Positions 15,903 to 24,822 of a stretch of 64,000 bases of DNA are shown in pieces (the stretch's first letter is position 1; every line of letters begins with the position of its first letter). Location of the stretch: assembly GCF_028551255.1 (NCBI RefSeq), contig NZ_CP117030.1:1550001-1614000 (forward strand), read 5' to 3'. The translations under genes and the position numbers were made by a program. Source of the DNA: Vibrio tubiashii. Lineage in GTDB: Bacteria; Pseudomonadota; Gammaproteobacteria; Enterobacterales; Vibrionaceae. The notes below the pieces were generated by a model. That model was not told the DNA's origin, ran no database searches, and saw nothing but the letters and a program-made list of their open reading frames with translations.

Positions 15903-16670
15903 TCAACGTTTGACTTGCTTGCCCTTCACGAGTAGATGACTCTCTATCATCGGCCAAACTTTGTTAGCCAGTTTGTCTAGGCTCGGAATTAACATATACA
16001 CCATCCCGACAAACAGAATTGAGCCAACAAGATCAATCGGCCGATGCATTCCTAGCCACAAGCGACTAAAAGCGACTCCAATCGCCCACACACCAACAAT
16101 GGCAACTAAGCCGTAATGTTTGTTTTGCCAAAATAGACTACCGAAAAATGCCAAACAAATCGCGGCGAAAATAGTATGACCTGATGGGAAAGAGTAGTCT
16201 TTTTCCCCTTGCCAATGGCGAGTACGCCAAGTCGTCACCTGTTGTGAGATTTGATTGATCACCTCTGCTTTTTGCGCTGCATCTAACTTGTAAAAGTGCG
16301 CAGGTTGAGGAATCAACAACTGATGTGAAAGCAGCTCAGTGTACGGGCGCGGACTTTCTGTCATGTGCTTCAGTCCCGTTTTAGCCGTAAAGCCAATCAC
16401 TAAAATAATACCAAGCTGAACCAATTTACTCAGCAATTGCGAGTTTGTACCTACTATCTTCCAAGAGACTAAGACTAAAAGGGAGAGAGTGATCAGGAAG
16501 CCTTTCGAGCCCGCAGAGTCTGTCAATAAGGTGTAACCCATCCCAGCCAGATCAGACACTTCACTCAACAGATCAATGTGGCTGACAAATAGCGACATTG
16601 GTGCAACAACGAGCAAGAAGGCAACAAGCAACAACAAGCCTTCACGTTTGTTTTGAATGAAGTTTTTCAC
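15903..16670 (-). CDS. pgpB: PAP2-type phosphatase, PgpB-like
   Basis: A 255-residue inner-membrane phosphatase. All three signature motifs are present: K-T-G-L-K-H..SPRP (about 98-109), PSGHT (about 162-166) and SRLWLGMHRPID (about 202-213), giving the catalytic His pair and phosphate-binding Arg and Lys. Six hydrophobic segments fit the PgpB topology, with catalysis on the periplasmic side. PgpB dephosphorylates phosphatidylglycerol phosphate, undecaprenyl pyrophosphate and related lipids. Length and motif spacing match E. coli PgpB (254 residues). Confidence 0.85.
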   Translation of the reverse strand: MKNFIQNKREGLLLLVAFLLVVAPMSLFVSHIDLLSEVSDLAGMGYTLLTDSAGSKGFLITLSLLVLVSWKIVGTNSQLLSKLVQLGIILVIGFTAKTGLKHMTESPRPYTELLSHQLLIPQPAHFYKLDAAQKAEVINQISQQVTTWRTRHWQGEKDYSFPSGHTIFAAICLAFFGSLFWQNKHYGLVAIVGVWAIGVAFSRLWLGMHRPIDLVGSILFVGMVYMLIPSLDKLANKVWPMIESHLLVKGKQVKR

Positions 16671-16778
16671 AATGGGAGTTCACAACGGCTAAAAACGAAG
16701 CTGAATTTTAGTCGAGAAAGTGTGGAAAATTTATCAATACAATGTCAATTTAATGAAATTTCGTGTTGATTACCGACG

Positions 16779-17741
16779 TTACCCCCTATTTGTCTCCTTT
16801 ACTCGCAACATGCGTTTGTCAGCAATGTTCAATAAAGACTCTAAGGTAGTGTCGTTGAGCACTTTAGACGACGCAATGCCAACACTAAAACCTAACTGAT
16901 ACATATGACCGGGATCTTTATTAAACGCCTCGATTGCCTGTGTAAAGCGATCAATGGCGATGTGCGCAACCATTTCGGTCGTCCCCGACATCAAGACAAC
17001 AAACTCGTCGCCACCCATACGTGCATAGACATCCGACTCTCTAAAGGAAGCTTGTAATAGTCGGGTAAACTGCTTGAGTGCATCGTCCCCTACTTGATGG
17101 CCGAATTGGTCATTAAGCTGCTTGAAATTGTCGAGGTCGAAATAGGCCAAAGAAACCGGAAAACCACCAAAACGGCAGTAGTCGAGTAACTTTTCTCCGA
17201 GTGAAGAGAAGCCGCGTCGATTGGATATCTGGGTCAACGGGTCTGTTGTTGCGGTGACTCTAGTCGCTAACTCTTGTTCAACAATTTTAGCTAAATCGAC
17301 AAGGTCATTGACTTGCTCTTGATTAAACTGGCGAGGCTTAGTGTCAATCACACATAAGGTGCCAAGCATAGAGTTATCATGGTGGACGAGCGGAACGCCA
17401 GCGTAGAATCGCACCCCCGGGTCACCAACAACAAGAGGGTTATCTGCAAATCGCTCATCTTGAGTCGCATCCGAGATAATAAAAGGTTCGGTACCAAGAA
17501 TAGCATGACCGCAAAAAGAGACGTCGCGCGGGGTTTCTTGCGCATCAATCCCATAGCAAGACTTAAACCACTGACGATCGCTATCGACAAGGCTCACGAC
17601 TGCGATAGGTACATCGAACAATCTTTTAGCCAATCGAGTCACACGATCAAAACGTTCTTCAGAATCAGTGTCTAGTATTTCAAGCTGCTCAAGATCTTTG
17701 AGACGCTGAGCTTCATTATCAGGCTTGCTAGGTACTTGCAT
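16779..17741 (-). CDS. GAF-GGDEF diguanylate cyclase
   Basis: A 320-residue cytoplasmic protein that should make cyclic di-GMP. An N-terminal GAF sensor domain spans about 20-155 (FDVPIAVVSLVD, then FCGHAIL) and a GGDEF domain about 165-318. The active-site GGDEF is intact (RMGGDEFVVL), the metal-binding FDLDNFKQLND is present, and an inhibitory I-site RESD lies five residues before GGDEF, so product feedback is likely. The GAF ligand is unknown. Cyclic di-GMP controls LapA-type adhesins, which makes the adhesin at 24823-35250 a conceivable indirect target. Confidence 0.9.
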   Translation of the reverse strand: MQVPSKPDNEAQRLKDLEQLEILDTDSEERFDRVTRLAKRLFDVPIAVVSLVDSDRQWFKSCYGIDAQETPRDVSFCGHAILGTEPFIISDATQDERFADNPLVVGDPGVRFYAGVPLVHHDNSMLGTLCVIDTKPRQFNQEQVNDLVDLAKIVEQELATRVTATTDPLTQISNRRGFSSLGEKLLDYCRFGGFPVSLAYFDLDNFKQLNDQFGHQVGDDALKQFTRLLQASFRESDVYARMGGDEFVVLMSGTTEMVAHIAIDRFTQAIEAFNKDPGHMYQLGFSVGIASSKVLNDTTLESLLNIADKRMLRVKETNRG

Positions 17742-17864
17742 TGGGTCATCAAAATTTCGTAAAACATACTAAAAATCTTAGCAGTCGAGAATTAAGATGC
17801 CTGATAGTTGACCAACAAATTTCCATTTATGCTGCTTAGGCAACAAATTTGTCAGCAAAAACAA

Positions 17865-17899
17865 TAAGGGCTTGAATACCTTATGCACTCAAGCCCTTA
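17865..17899 (-). terminator. Terminator of the thi operon
   Basis: TAAGGGCTTGA and TCAAGCCCTTA form an 11-base stem; on the minus strand a T-rich run follows. It lies just beyond the tenA stop. Confidence 0.85.
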
Positions 17900-17916
17900 C
17901 ACTTTATCTGGACACT

Positions 17917-18582
17917 TTAGATTTTGACATCTATTCCCTGTTGCCAGAATGCGACTTCCATACGCGTTGCCGTTTTAAACACCTGAATCAGGTTTTGACC
18001 GCGCTGGCTATTGATATCAATTTCTGCGAGCAATTGGTTGAAATGCTCTGCACCTTGTTCAACGCCTGACTGAAACTCTTCACCACCATACAACTCTATC
18101 CAGCTGTGGTATGGGTTGCCTTCTCGTTTAGTCGTATTACTTTCACTCAATGCCTTACCGATCAACGCGTAGCCAATCGAACAAGGAGCAAGTGCAGCAT
18201 AGAGCTCTACCAGATCGCCCGTCATTCCAGCATCAAGCACGTAGCGAGTGTATGCGACTGTGCCAAAATCTTCCGGCTCATTCTCTAAGTCAGATTCAGT
18301 GAGCCCCCACTGACCACAATACGTCACATGGTGACCAATTTCTGAATCGAGCAAAGCATGCACACTTGGTAACGCTCGGCGCATATCTTCCAAGGTACGC
18401 GCTTTATAAACGGCCAAGGCATAGGCACGCGCATATTGCTTTAAGAACAAGAAATCCTGCTTTAGATAATGCAAGAAACAAGGCTGAGGCAAAGTGCCTA
18501 GTGCAAGCTGCTGAACAAATGCGTGCTCTGTGTACTCTTGCCAATCAGACTCACAAGCTGCAATCAGGTCTTGATACTTCAT
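17917..18582 (-). CDS. tenA: TenA aminopyrimidine aminohydrolase (thiaminase II)
   Basis: A 221-residue enzyme that hydrolyses thiamine breakdown products such as aminomethyl-HMP to HMP. The active-site Cys is in LAPCSIGY (about 134), with conserved FLHYLKQDFLFLKQYAR early and RMEVAFWQQG near the C-terminus supplying the catalytic Glu. Start overlaps the thiY stop by one base (TAATG), so the two are translationally coupled. It is the last gene of the TPP-riboswitch operon and works with ThiXYZ import and ThiD. Confidence 0.92.
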   Translation of the reverse strand: MKYQDLIAACESDWQEYTEHAFVQQLALGTLPQPCFLHYLKQDFLFLKQYARAYALAVYKARTLEDMRRALPSVHALLDSEIGHHVTYCGQWGLTESDLENEPEDFGTVAYTRYVLDAGMTGDLVELYAALAPCSIGYALIGKALSESNTTKREGNPYHSWIELYGGEEFQSGVEQGAEHFNQLLAEIDINSQRGQNLIQVFKTATRMEVAFWQQGIDVKI

Positions 18583-19532
18583 TAGTTAAACTCCGGTACG
18601 TAATCCGCCGCTTTTGGCAAATTCTCAATCAGTTTTTGTGAATACATAAACTGTGCGTAATCGTCATAACGCTTTAGATCCACCGCTGACGGGCGCAAAG
18701 CGAAACGGGTCAAAGTGTCATTCCATGCACGTTGATTAAGTTCGTTGTTCAGCGTATCCGGCGCGTACGCGACAAACTCTTTCCAAGAGGCTTGCGGGTG
18801 GTTAACGATATAGGTGGTAGCTTGCTCTAACGCTTTGTTAAATGCCTTGATCGCTTCAGCATCATGGGTTTTCGCATTAGCGACAAATACTAACTCATCA
18901 TAAGCAGGCACGCCGTGCTCCTCTGGGTAGAAGGCTTTCGCTTTGTAACCCTCTAGCTCAAGCTGGTTGGTTTCAAAGTTACGCAAACCGCCCCAAATCG
19001 CATCAACCTTGCCCGATGCCAATGATGAAGAGAGCGCCCAACCAACATTGATGATGTTCACATCTGAAAACTTCACACCCTCTTGGCCTAGCATAGTACC
19101 GATGGTTGCCTCTTCGTTGCCCGCAATCGCGATACCAATGTTTTTGCCTTTCAGATCAGCCAGATTGTCGTTTTTGCCGTTATCTAGCACCATCAAGGTA
19201 TTAAGCGGTGTTGCAATCAGTGTCGCAGAACGAATCAGTGGTAAACCAGCCGCGACATCAATGGTTAAGCTTGGTTGATATGAAATCGCTAAATCGACCT
19301 TACCCGCAGCAACAAGCTTTGGCGGCGTACTTGGATCGGCAGGTTCTTGGATCTCCACTTCAATACCTTGCTGTTTAAAGTAACCACGCTCTTTAGCAAT
19401 GACGATTGGCCCATGGTTAGGGTTAACAAACCAATCGAGCATTAGAGTGAGCTTCTTCTCTTCTGCAATGGCATTCGCTGACAATAATGAGGTGAGTAGT
19501 GCCACTGCACTGATTTTTTTAGTTATTTTCAC
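18582..19532 (-). CDS. thiY: ThiY-like substrate-binding protein for a thiamine pyrimidine precursor
   Basis: A 316-residue periplasmic protein with a Sec signal peptide ending near AIA-EE (about 23). The NMT1/THI5-like fold is shown by LTLMLDWFVNPNHGPIVIAKERGYF, LVAAGKVDLAISYQPS and GWALSSSLASGKVDAIWGG. ThiY binds formylaminopyrimidine and delivers it to ThiXZ. Translation starts at GTG with AAAGGA 6 bases upstream; a longer reading from 19562 would spoil the signal peptide. Located between thiX and tenA. Confidence 0.88.
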   Translation of the reverse strand: MKITKKISAVALLTSLLSANAIAEEKKLTLMLDWFVNPNHGPIVIAKERGYFKQQGIEVEIQEPADPSTPPKLVAAGKVDLAISYQPSLTIDVAAGLPLIRSATLIATPLNTLMVLDNGKNDNLADLKGKNIGIAIAGNEEATIGTMLGQEGVKFSDVNIINVGWALSSSLASGKVDAIWGGLRNFETNQLELEGYKAKAFYPEEHGVPAYDELVFVANAKTHDAEAIKAFNKALEQATTYIVNHPQASWKEFVAYAPDTLNNELNQRAWNDTLTRFALRPSAVDLKRYDDYAQFMYSQKLIENLPKAADYVPEFN

Positions 19533-19546
19533 GGGGTATCCTTTCT

Positions 19547-20347
19547 TTATTGATTTTCCCAAGGAATAAATTTTTTAAGTAGTTTGTCTGTGATGAAATA
19601 GAGAGAAACAGAAAGCAAAGCGAGGATGAATAATGCGGCGAACATTTCATCGATGATCATGCGTGCATTCGCTTGAAGCATTAGATAACCAAGACCCGCA
19701 CTTGAACCGACCCACTCACCGACCACAGCACCTATCGGCGCAATCACCACGGCGACTCGTATACCTGAAGCCAAGGTCGGCAACGCAGCAGGCAGTTGTA
19801 TGTGTCTTAAGAGCTGCCATTTACTTGCTCCCATCGTCTTAGCCAGATCGAGGTACCCTGTCGGGGTATTACGCAAACCGTCATAGCAACAAGTGGTTAC
19901 CGGAAAGAAGATAATAATGGCTGCCATTACCACCTTGGACGCGATGCCGTACCCAAGCCAAAGCATCAGTACAGGCGCGATGGCAAATACAGGGATTGCT
20001 TGGCTTGCAATAAGAATCGGTAACAGCCAACGTTTTAATGGTTTAAATAGCAGCATTTGCAGTGCAAAGATAAGCCCCATAGAGAGGCCAAGCAGCAAAC
20101 CCAGTATGATTTCTTGCCCAGTAACGAGCGTATGTTTCATCAGCACATCAAAGCGTGAAACCAAGCGCTCGAAGACATCTAGCGGAGCAGGCAAAATGAA
20201 GCTTGGCATATCAAACAAAACCACAACGCTTTGCCATAAGCCCAAAATCACCAACAGGCTGATCGCCATACGCACCATAGGATTCGTCACCTGAGCTTCG
20301 ATTCTCTTGTTCGGTAGCGTAAGTTCTAGGTTGGTCACCTTACTCAT
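19547..20347 (-). CDS. thiX: ThiX-like ABC permease for thiamine precursor
   Basis: A 266-residue inner-membrane permease of the SsuC/TauC family. Six hydrophobic segments are present, with the coupling loop KTMGASKWQLLRHIQLPAALPTLASGIRVAV (EAA-like motif) near 160-190. Start at the ATG 20347, which overlaps the end of thiZ by 8 bases and has GGAG 8 bases upstream. Acts with ThiZ and ThiY to import pyrimidine precursors such as formylaminopyrimidine. Confidence 0.88.
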   Translation of the reverse strand: MSKVTNLELTLPNKRIEAQVTNPMVRMAISLLVILGLWQSVVVLFDMPSFILPAPLDVFERLVSRFDVLMKHTLVTGQEIILGLLLGLSMGLIFALQMLLFKPLKRWLLPILIASQAIPVFAIAPVLMLWLGYGIASKVVMAAIIIFFPVTTCCYDGLRNTPTGYLDLAKTMGASKWQLLRHIQLPAALPTLASGIRVAVVIAPIGAVVGEWVGSSAGLGYLMLQANARMIIDEMFAALFILALLSVSLYFITDKLLKKFIPWENQ

Positions 20348-21086
20348 AGTCTTGCTCCAACTGTTCAAGAATGCTTCGTTGTAACGCCGCGCACTCTGCA
20401 TCTATTTCCCGTGGAGGTGCTGAGACTGGAACGCTTAGAGGAAAAGCATAGGCGGGAGTACCTTGAAGAAGATAGAGTGAATCCGATAAACGCACCGCTT
20501 CTTGGGGATCGTGGGTAATCAACACAACGGTTTTGCCCTTAAGTAACTTGGCAGACAAGGTTTGCAACTTGTGCCGCGTGACGGCATCTAGCGCTGAAAA
20601 AGGCTCATCCATCAGCACAACGGGCTTTTCTTGCATGAGTGTGCGCGCAAGAGCTACACGCTGGCGCATTCCCCCAGACAACTGGGCAGGCATTGTATTG
20701 ATATGGGCGGCTAACCCTACTTGCTCAAGCAGTTCGATTGCCTTGTCATACTTGACATTCTGCGCACCAAATTGACGGCTTAGCATGACGTTATCAATAA
20801 CATTTAGCCACGGTAGTAACAGATCTTGCTGCGCCATGTAGGCAATGTTTTCTTGTAGGCCTTGCCCTTGAGTTAATTCGAGCGTCCCCTTCCACTCCAC
20901 TTTGTTATCTAGCAAACCGGCTAAATAACGTAGCAAAGTGGTTTTACCGCAACCACTTCGACCCAGCAGACTGGTCCACTTCCCAGCTGGAATGTGCATA
21001 TCCAAGCCAGTTAAAGTCGGGGTTTGGCTATCAAGATAACGAAGCTGCGAAGCCTTAAGCTCAATACCAATCGCTTCAGCGCACAT
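20340..21086 (-). CDS. thiZ: ThiZ-like ABC transporter ATPase
   Basis: A 248-residue ATP-binding subunit. Walker A is GRSGCGKTT (about 42-50), the Q-loop lies in AYMAQQDLLLPW, the signature is LSGGMRQR, Walker B is VVLMDEPFSALD and the switch His is in ITHDPQEA. The SsuB/TauB-like sequence fits an importer. Start chosen at the ATG 21086, overlapping the thiD stop by 11 bases, consistent with coupling; a longer in-frame reading would intrude further into thiD. Confidence 0.88.
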   Translation of the reverse strand: MCAEAIGIELKASQLRYLDSQTPTLTGLDMHIPAGKWTSLLGRSGCGKTTLLRYLAGLLDNKVEWKGTLELTQGQGLQENIAYMAQQDLLLPWLNVIDNVMLSRQFGAQNVKYDKAIELLEQVGLAAHINTMPAQLSGGMRQRVALARTLMQEKPVVLMDEPFSALDAVTRHKLQTLSAKLLKGKTVVLITHDPQEAVRLSDSLYLLQGTPAYAFPLSVPVSAPPREIDAECAALQRSILEQLEQDYE

Positions 21087-21906
21087 TGGTGTGCCCACAG
21101 AAAAAGTGGTGCACTGGGCCATGGCCTTGACCCACATCTAGCTGATCAGCGTGAGCAATGGCTTGCGAGATATATTGCTTACCAAGGTACACGGCTTTGT
21201 GAAGACGGTTGCCTTGAGCAAGATAAGAAGCAATCGCAGACGAAAGAGTACAACCTGTGCCATGAGTATTTTTAGTCGCGACACGTTTAGCGCTCAATAA
21301 CTCACTGCTCTCTTGCTCGATAAGTAGATCATTACTGTTTTGGTCTTTCTCTAGGTGTCCGCCTTTTAGCAGCACCGCTTTCGCCCCAAGTGCGCGTAAT
21401 GACTCGATCATCGCCCCCATTTGTTCTTCATCTTGAGGGACTTCTCCCCCTATCAGAGCAGCCCCTTCAGGTAGATTCGGCGTAATTAAATCAGCGAGAG
21501 GTAGCAGTTCTTGTTTGAGCGTAGAGATTGCCGATTGCTCTAATAACAGGTCACCGCTTGTGGCGACCATGACAGGGTCAACCACAAGATGCTTAGGTTG
21601 ATATTGACGTATCTTTGCCGCGACAACCTTGATGATTTCCGCATCCGCCAACATACCGACTTTAACAGCAACCACATTCAGGTCAGTGAATACCGCATCC
21701 AACTGGCTTTCAATATGTTCAAGAGGAATCGGGTGAATGGCACTGACACCCTGTGTATTCTGCGAAGTGATAGCAGTGATGACGGAGCATGCGTAACTGC
21801 CTGTCGCTGAGATGGCTTTAATATCGGCTTGGATGCCTGCACCACCGCCGCTGTCAGATCCAGCAATGGTTAATACAATAGGGGTTGTGTCTTGTGAATG
21901 TGGCAT
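21076..21906 (-). CDS. thiD: Hydroxymethylpyrimidine/phosphomethylpyrimidine kinase
   Basis: A 276-residue cytoplasmic kinase that phosphorylates HMP twice to HMP-PP. The N-terminal motif TIAGSDSGGGAGIQADIK and the C-terminal anion-hole motif NTHGTGCTLSSAIAS with catalytic Asp region DPVMVATSG are complete. It is the first gene of the operon, after a TPP riboswitch, with TAGGAG 6 bases before the ATG. Length matches E. coli ThiD (266). Confidence 0.95.
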   Translation of the reverse strand: MPHSQDTTPIVLTIAGSDSGGGAGIQADIKAISATGSYACSVITAITSQNTQGVSAIHPIPLEHIESQLDAVFTDLNVVAVKVGMLADAEIIKVVAAKIRQYQPKHLVVDPVMVATSGDLLLEQSAISTLKQELLPLADLITPNLPEGAALIGGEVPQDEEQMGAMIESLRALGAKAVLLKGGHLEKDQNSNDLLIEQESSELLSAKRVATKNTHGTGCTLSSAIASYLAQGNRLHKAVYLGKQYISQAIAHADQLDVGQGHGPVHHFFCGHTNVR

Positions 21907-22017
21907 AGATGCTCCTACTACAAGACGTATAGGAACTCTCGACCACGAAAAGAACGCTCATAAACAGAGTGACTCTCGAATGCGAGTACACTAAACCCGA
22001 GATATGGAATTAATGCG

Positions 22018-22109
22018 CATAGTTCCCTACGTCAGTGCTAACTGAATCAGGTTCTACGGGTCTCGCTTCGCGATCTCAGCCCTTTCCCTATTGGGTAGGC
22101 TCCCCGACT
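22018..22109 (-). promoter_or_regulatory. TPP riboswitch (THI element)
   Basis: Read on the minus strand, it has the conserved THI-box parts in order: GGGGAGCC near 22105, a GGGCTGAGA block, GACCC, GAACCTGATTCAGTTAGCAC and a closing GTAGGGAACT near 22021. It lies about 110 bases upstream of thiD and would switch off the thiD-thiZ-thiX-thiY-tenA operon when thiamine pyrophosphate is plentiful. Confidence 0.95.
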
Positions 22110-22284
22110 ATTTCCAATGATGATAACAATAAAAGTAAATTTAGTGCATCACTTATTTACTGCGCTGCTGCAAAAACCAAACAAAAACCCAGTCCGAATA
22201 TATGGCACTCATTGCTTATTTTTTGTAACAGGATAAATTTCTGAACTATAGTAACTTAGCTCACATGGAATTAAGGAGAGAGCT

Positions 22285-23115
22285 ATGAGCCAGGAGGCAC
22301 TACTATCTCGTTTAAACGAGTTACCTAGAATTCAAAAGGTTTTGCAAGAACTGCTTGATATGGTAAATCAAGATGAAGTGGATTTTGGTCAGTTGTCAAA
22401 AAAAATCGCAACAGATCAAGTTCTTAGCGCACGTCTGCTACGCATGGCGAACTCAGCCCATTTTGGAGGTAGCAAAACTATATCGTCGGTCAATGAAGCT
22501 TTGCTTAGGGTGGGAACGGGACCTGTTCGAACCTTAGTTGTCGCTTCTGTCCTCTCTAGCGCTTTCCCTAGGATCAAAACACTAGACATGGATAACTATT
22601 GGGAAGAGACCTTCGAAGTCTCCATCATTGCCAGTAAAATTGCTGAAGAAACTGGCATGGACAGCAATGAGGTGTTCACTACAGGCATACTGCATAACAT
22701 CGGAGAGTTGATGATCCACACCTTAGTTCCAAACGAAGCTCTAACCATTGCTGCCCGTGCAGAAGCCGGGGAAAACCCCATAGCTGTACAAGAAGAGATT
22801 CTTGATATAACCGCACCTACTTTGGGAGCCAAACTCGCCAAAACGTGGAAGTTCCCAGATGATATGGTTGATGCTATCGCCAACTACGCAGAACCACGCG
22901 ACGCAGAGCTTTCACCCAAAATGGCAACAACGTTACATTTTGCTCGCTCTATACATCGCGACTGGGATGATTTGAACAGTGATGAGGCCAAGGCACGCTA
23001 TCTGGCAGAACACCCTGACTCTCGTTTACTCCACATTTCCGCTGCCTTTGCACCAAATGTTGATAAATTTAGGGGCAATGGTCGAGACTTAGCAGCGCAA
23101 CTTAACGCCGCATAA
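22285..23115 (+). CDS. HDOD-domain signalling protein
   Basis: A 276-residue cytoplasmic protein made mostly of one HDOD domain (about 10-210). Characteristic runs are LPRIQKVLQELLDMVNQDEVDF, LSARLLRMANSAHFGG, ISSVNEALLRVGTGPVRTLVV and TGILHNIGELMIHTL. HDOD proteins resemble HD phosphohydrolases but usually lack the full catalytic set and act as signalling scaffolds for motility, chemotaxis or cyclic di-GMP pathways. AAGGAG lies 6 bases upstream. It is a single-gene unit with its own terminator. Confidence 0.85.
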   Translation: MSQEALLSRLNELPRIQKVLQELLDMVNQDEVDFGQLSKKIATDQVLSARLLRMANSAHFGGSKTISSVNEALLRVGTGPVRTLVVASVLSSAFPRIKTLDMDNYWEETFEVSIIASKIAEETGMDSNEVFTTGILHNIGELMIHTLVPNEALTIAARAEAGENPIAVQEEILDITAPTLGAKLAKTWKFPDDMVDAIANYAEPRDAELSPKMATTLHFARSIHRDWDDLNSDEAKARYLAEHPDSRLLHISAAFAPNVDKFRGNGRDLAAQLNAA

Positions 23116-23121
23116 TTCTAT

Positions 23122-23148
23122 AGGTGAGCACTCAGCTCACCTTTTTCT
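23122..23148 (+). terminator. Terminator of the HDOD gene
   Basis: AGGTGAGC and GCTCACCT form an 8-base stem with a 5-base loop and a following T run. Confidence 0.85.
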
Positions 23149-23206
23149 ATCCAAACTATCAGTTATCGCATAGACTCAGATGAATAATTTTTTGTTATGA
23201 GAAAAT

Positions 23207-24100
23207 GTGATGATCAATCCTGTCTGGCTCAAGACCTTTGTTACTCTGATCGATACAGGTCATTTTACCAAGACCGCTGAGAAGCTGTTTATGACTCAGC
23301 CAGGTGTTACTCAGCACATTAAAAAACTTGAGCAGGCTTGCGGTTACCCCTTAATCGAAAGGCATAACAAGAGTTTTGACATCACCGAAGCGGGCCGCAA
23401 TGTCTATCAACATGCGATTCAGCTTGAGCGTCAAGAATCGGAGCTGCTGAACTCTCTCAATAGGGAAGACCCCTTTTCAGGCAGTGTTTCGCTTTCTTGT
23501 TCAGGTTCATTAGCGCTGCTGCTCTACCCGCATTTGCTTAATTTACAATGTAAATACTCTCAGCTTATACCAAGGCTAGAAGCAGCTCCTCATCACAAAA
23601 TTGTTGCGGATGTCTTATTAGGTGCGACAGATATTGGGATTGTGACGCAGATTCCATCTGATTCTCGCTTTGACTCAGAAGTGTTAGGTAATGAGCCGCT
23701 GTGCTTACTATTGCCGAAAGCGCGGGCAACCAAAGATTTAAACCAAGAGAGTTTGAAAGAAATCGGGCTAATCCAACACCCTGATGCGATTCATTATCTT
23801 TCGATTTACTTTGCTCAATGCGGGGAATCTGAACTGGAAAAAATGAATATCGATGATATTCCGGTCACAGGCTACATCAATCAATTGAGCCAAATCCTGC
23901 TGCCTGTGGCCAATGGCTTAGGCTTTACCGTCTTGCCGAAAAGTGCACTCGATTCGTTTGCCGAGAGTGAGCGAATTTCTATCTTCGAGCCAAGTAATGA
24001 AGTGGTCGAAACCTTATACTTTTTGACTAAAAAACATCGCCAGCTCCCGAAGCGCTTTGAAACTATTAAAAACGAAGTGGCGCAACATTTTCAGCAGTAA
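23207..24100 (+). CDS. LysR-family transcriptional regulator
   Basis: A 297-residue protein. The winged helix reads VWLKTFVTLIDTGHFTKTAEKLFMTQPGVTQHIKKLEQA. The effector domain (about 92-290) includes LLGATDIGIVTQIP and LPVANGLGFTVLPKSA. The start is GTG 23207 or the adjacent ATG 23210; neither has a clear ribosome site. It converges on the single-VCBS gene at 24112; no divergent partner is next to it, because the upstream HDOD gene has the same direction. Targets unknown. Confidence 0.8.
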   Translation: MMINPVWLKTFVTLIDTGHFTKTAEKLFMTQPGVTQHIKKLEQACGYPLIERHNKSFDITEAGRNVYQHAIQLERQESELLNSLNREDPFSGSVSLSCSGSLALLLYPHLLNLQCKYSQLIPRLEAAPHHKIVADVLLGATDIGIVTQIPSDSRFDSEVLGNEPLCLLLPKARATKDLNQESLKEIGLIQHPDAIHYLSIYFAQCGESELEKMNIDDIPVTGYINQLSQILLPVANGLGFTVLPKSALDSFAESERISIFEPSNEVVETLYFLTKKHRQLPKRFETIKNEVAQHFQQ

Positions 24101-24111
24101 AAAAACGCTCG

Positions 24112-24522
24112 TTAGCCAAAACTAATCGTAGTTTCTAACTCTTCAATCAAAGCGCCACCATGAGCGCCAACAAGCACAATCGTCACAGCAAAGCGATTAC
24201 CGTCTGTTGAACGTAAGAAGAAGGTTTCTATCTTTCTTTCTCCCATCACCAAGTACTGAGTTTTAATGCTATAGACAGAGTAATCCCAGTGACCCGATTC
24301 ATCGATAACCAAGGAGCCTAATGTGCCTGCCTTAGCGGTGACACTCTTAGGGTTAAAACGAACGCGACGACGGTTTTCTCCACTAATAGAGAACATACCG
24401 GAATCAAACAGCAATGGGGAAAAGTCACGTTGCACCATTGATAGTAGGCTCGCATCGCCCGACGGTGCACCAAAAGAGTTCGCGGTATGGGTGTTATTGG
24501 TCATTTGATCTAGGTAAGCCAT
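24112..24522 (-). CDS. Small protein with one VCBS-like repeat
   Basis: A 136-residue protein starting MAYLDQMTNNTHTANSF; AAGGAG lies 6 bases upstream. Residues about 65-122 (GTLGSLVIDESGHWDYSVYS, then IKTQYLVMGERKIETFFLRS, then TDGNRFAVTIVLVG) match the second half of the VCBS repeats of the giant adhesin gene just upstream on the same strand. It has no signal peptide, no retention region and no RTX end, so it cannot be a free-standing adhesin of that type. It may be an independent small VCBS protein, a type I cargo with an unrecognised signal or a remnant. The adhesin transcript is separated from it by a terminator and a 300-base gap. Confidence 0.7.
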   Translation of the reverse strand: MAYLDQMTNNTHTANSFGAPSGDASLLSMVQRDFSPLLFDSGMFSISGENRRRVRFNPKSVTAKAGTLGSLVIDESGHWDYSVYSIKTQYLVMGERKIETFFLRSTDGNRFAVTIVLVGAHGGALIEELETTISFG

Positions 24523-24761
24523 AACGTTCTCCTTAAGATATCTAGACTCAACCACTGTGAGCGCTCATATCTTCTACTAACGCAATGTGCATGCCAAAAA
24601 AACAATACTCAACCAAGTGAATATTACCTCATATTTTCAAATAGATAATATTTCCGCAAGAAAATCGTTATCTGCATTCTCAAAATGGGAAGCAAAACAA
24701 GAGGTCTAGAACCAAAATGAAAATGTCATTCTCACATTGAATTTTACGATCAAAAACGAAG

Positions 24762-24785
24762 AGGGAGAGCTAATAGCTCCCCCCT
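24762..24785 (-). terminator. Terminator of the giant adhesin gene
   Basis: AGGGAGAGCT and AGCTCCCCCT pair on the minus strand with one G-U wobble, followed by a T-rich stretch. The rest of the 24523-24822 gap is AT-rich and should hold the promoter of the small VCBS gene. Confidence 0.7.
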
Positions 24786-24822
24786 TAACTATCTTTATTG
24801 ATAGCAAAGTTCGACCGTCATT

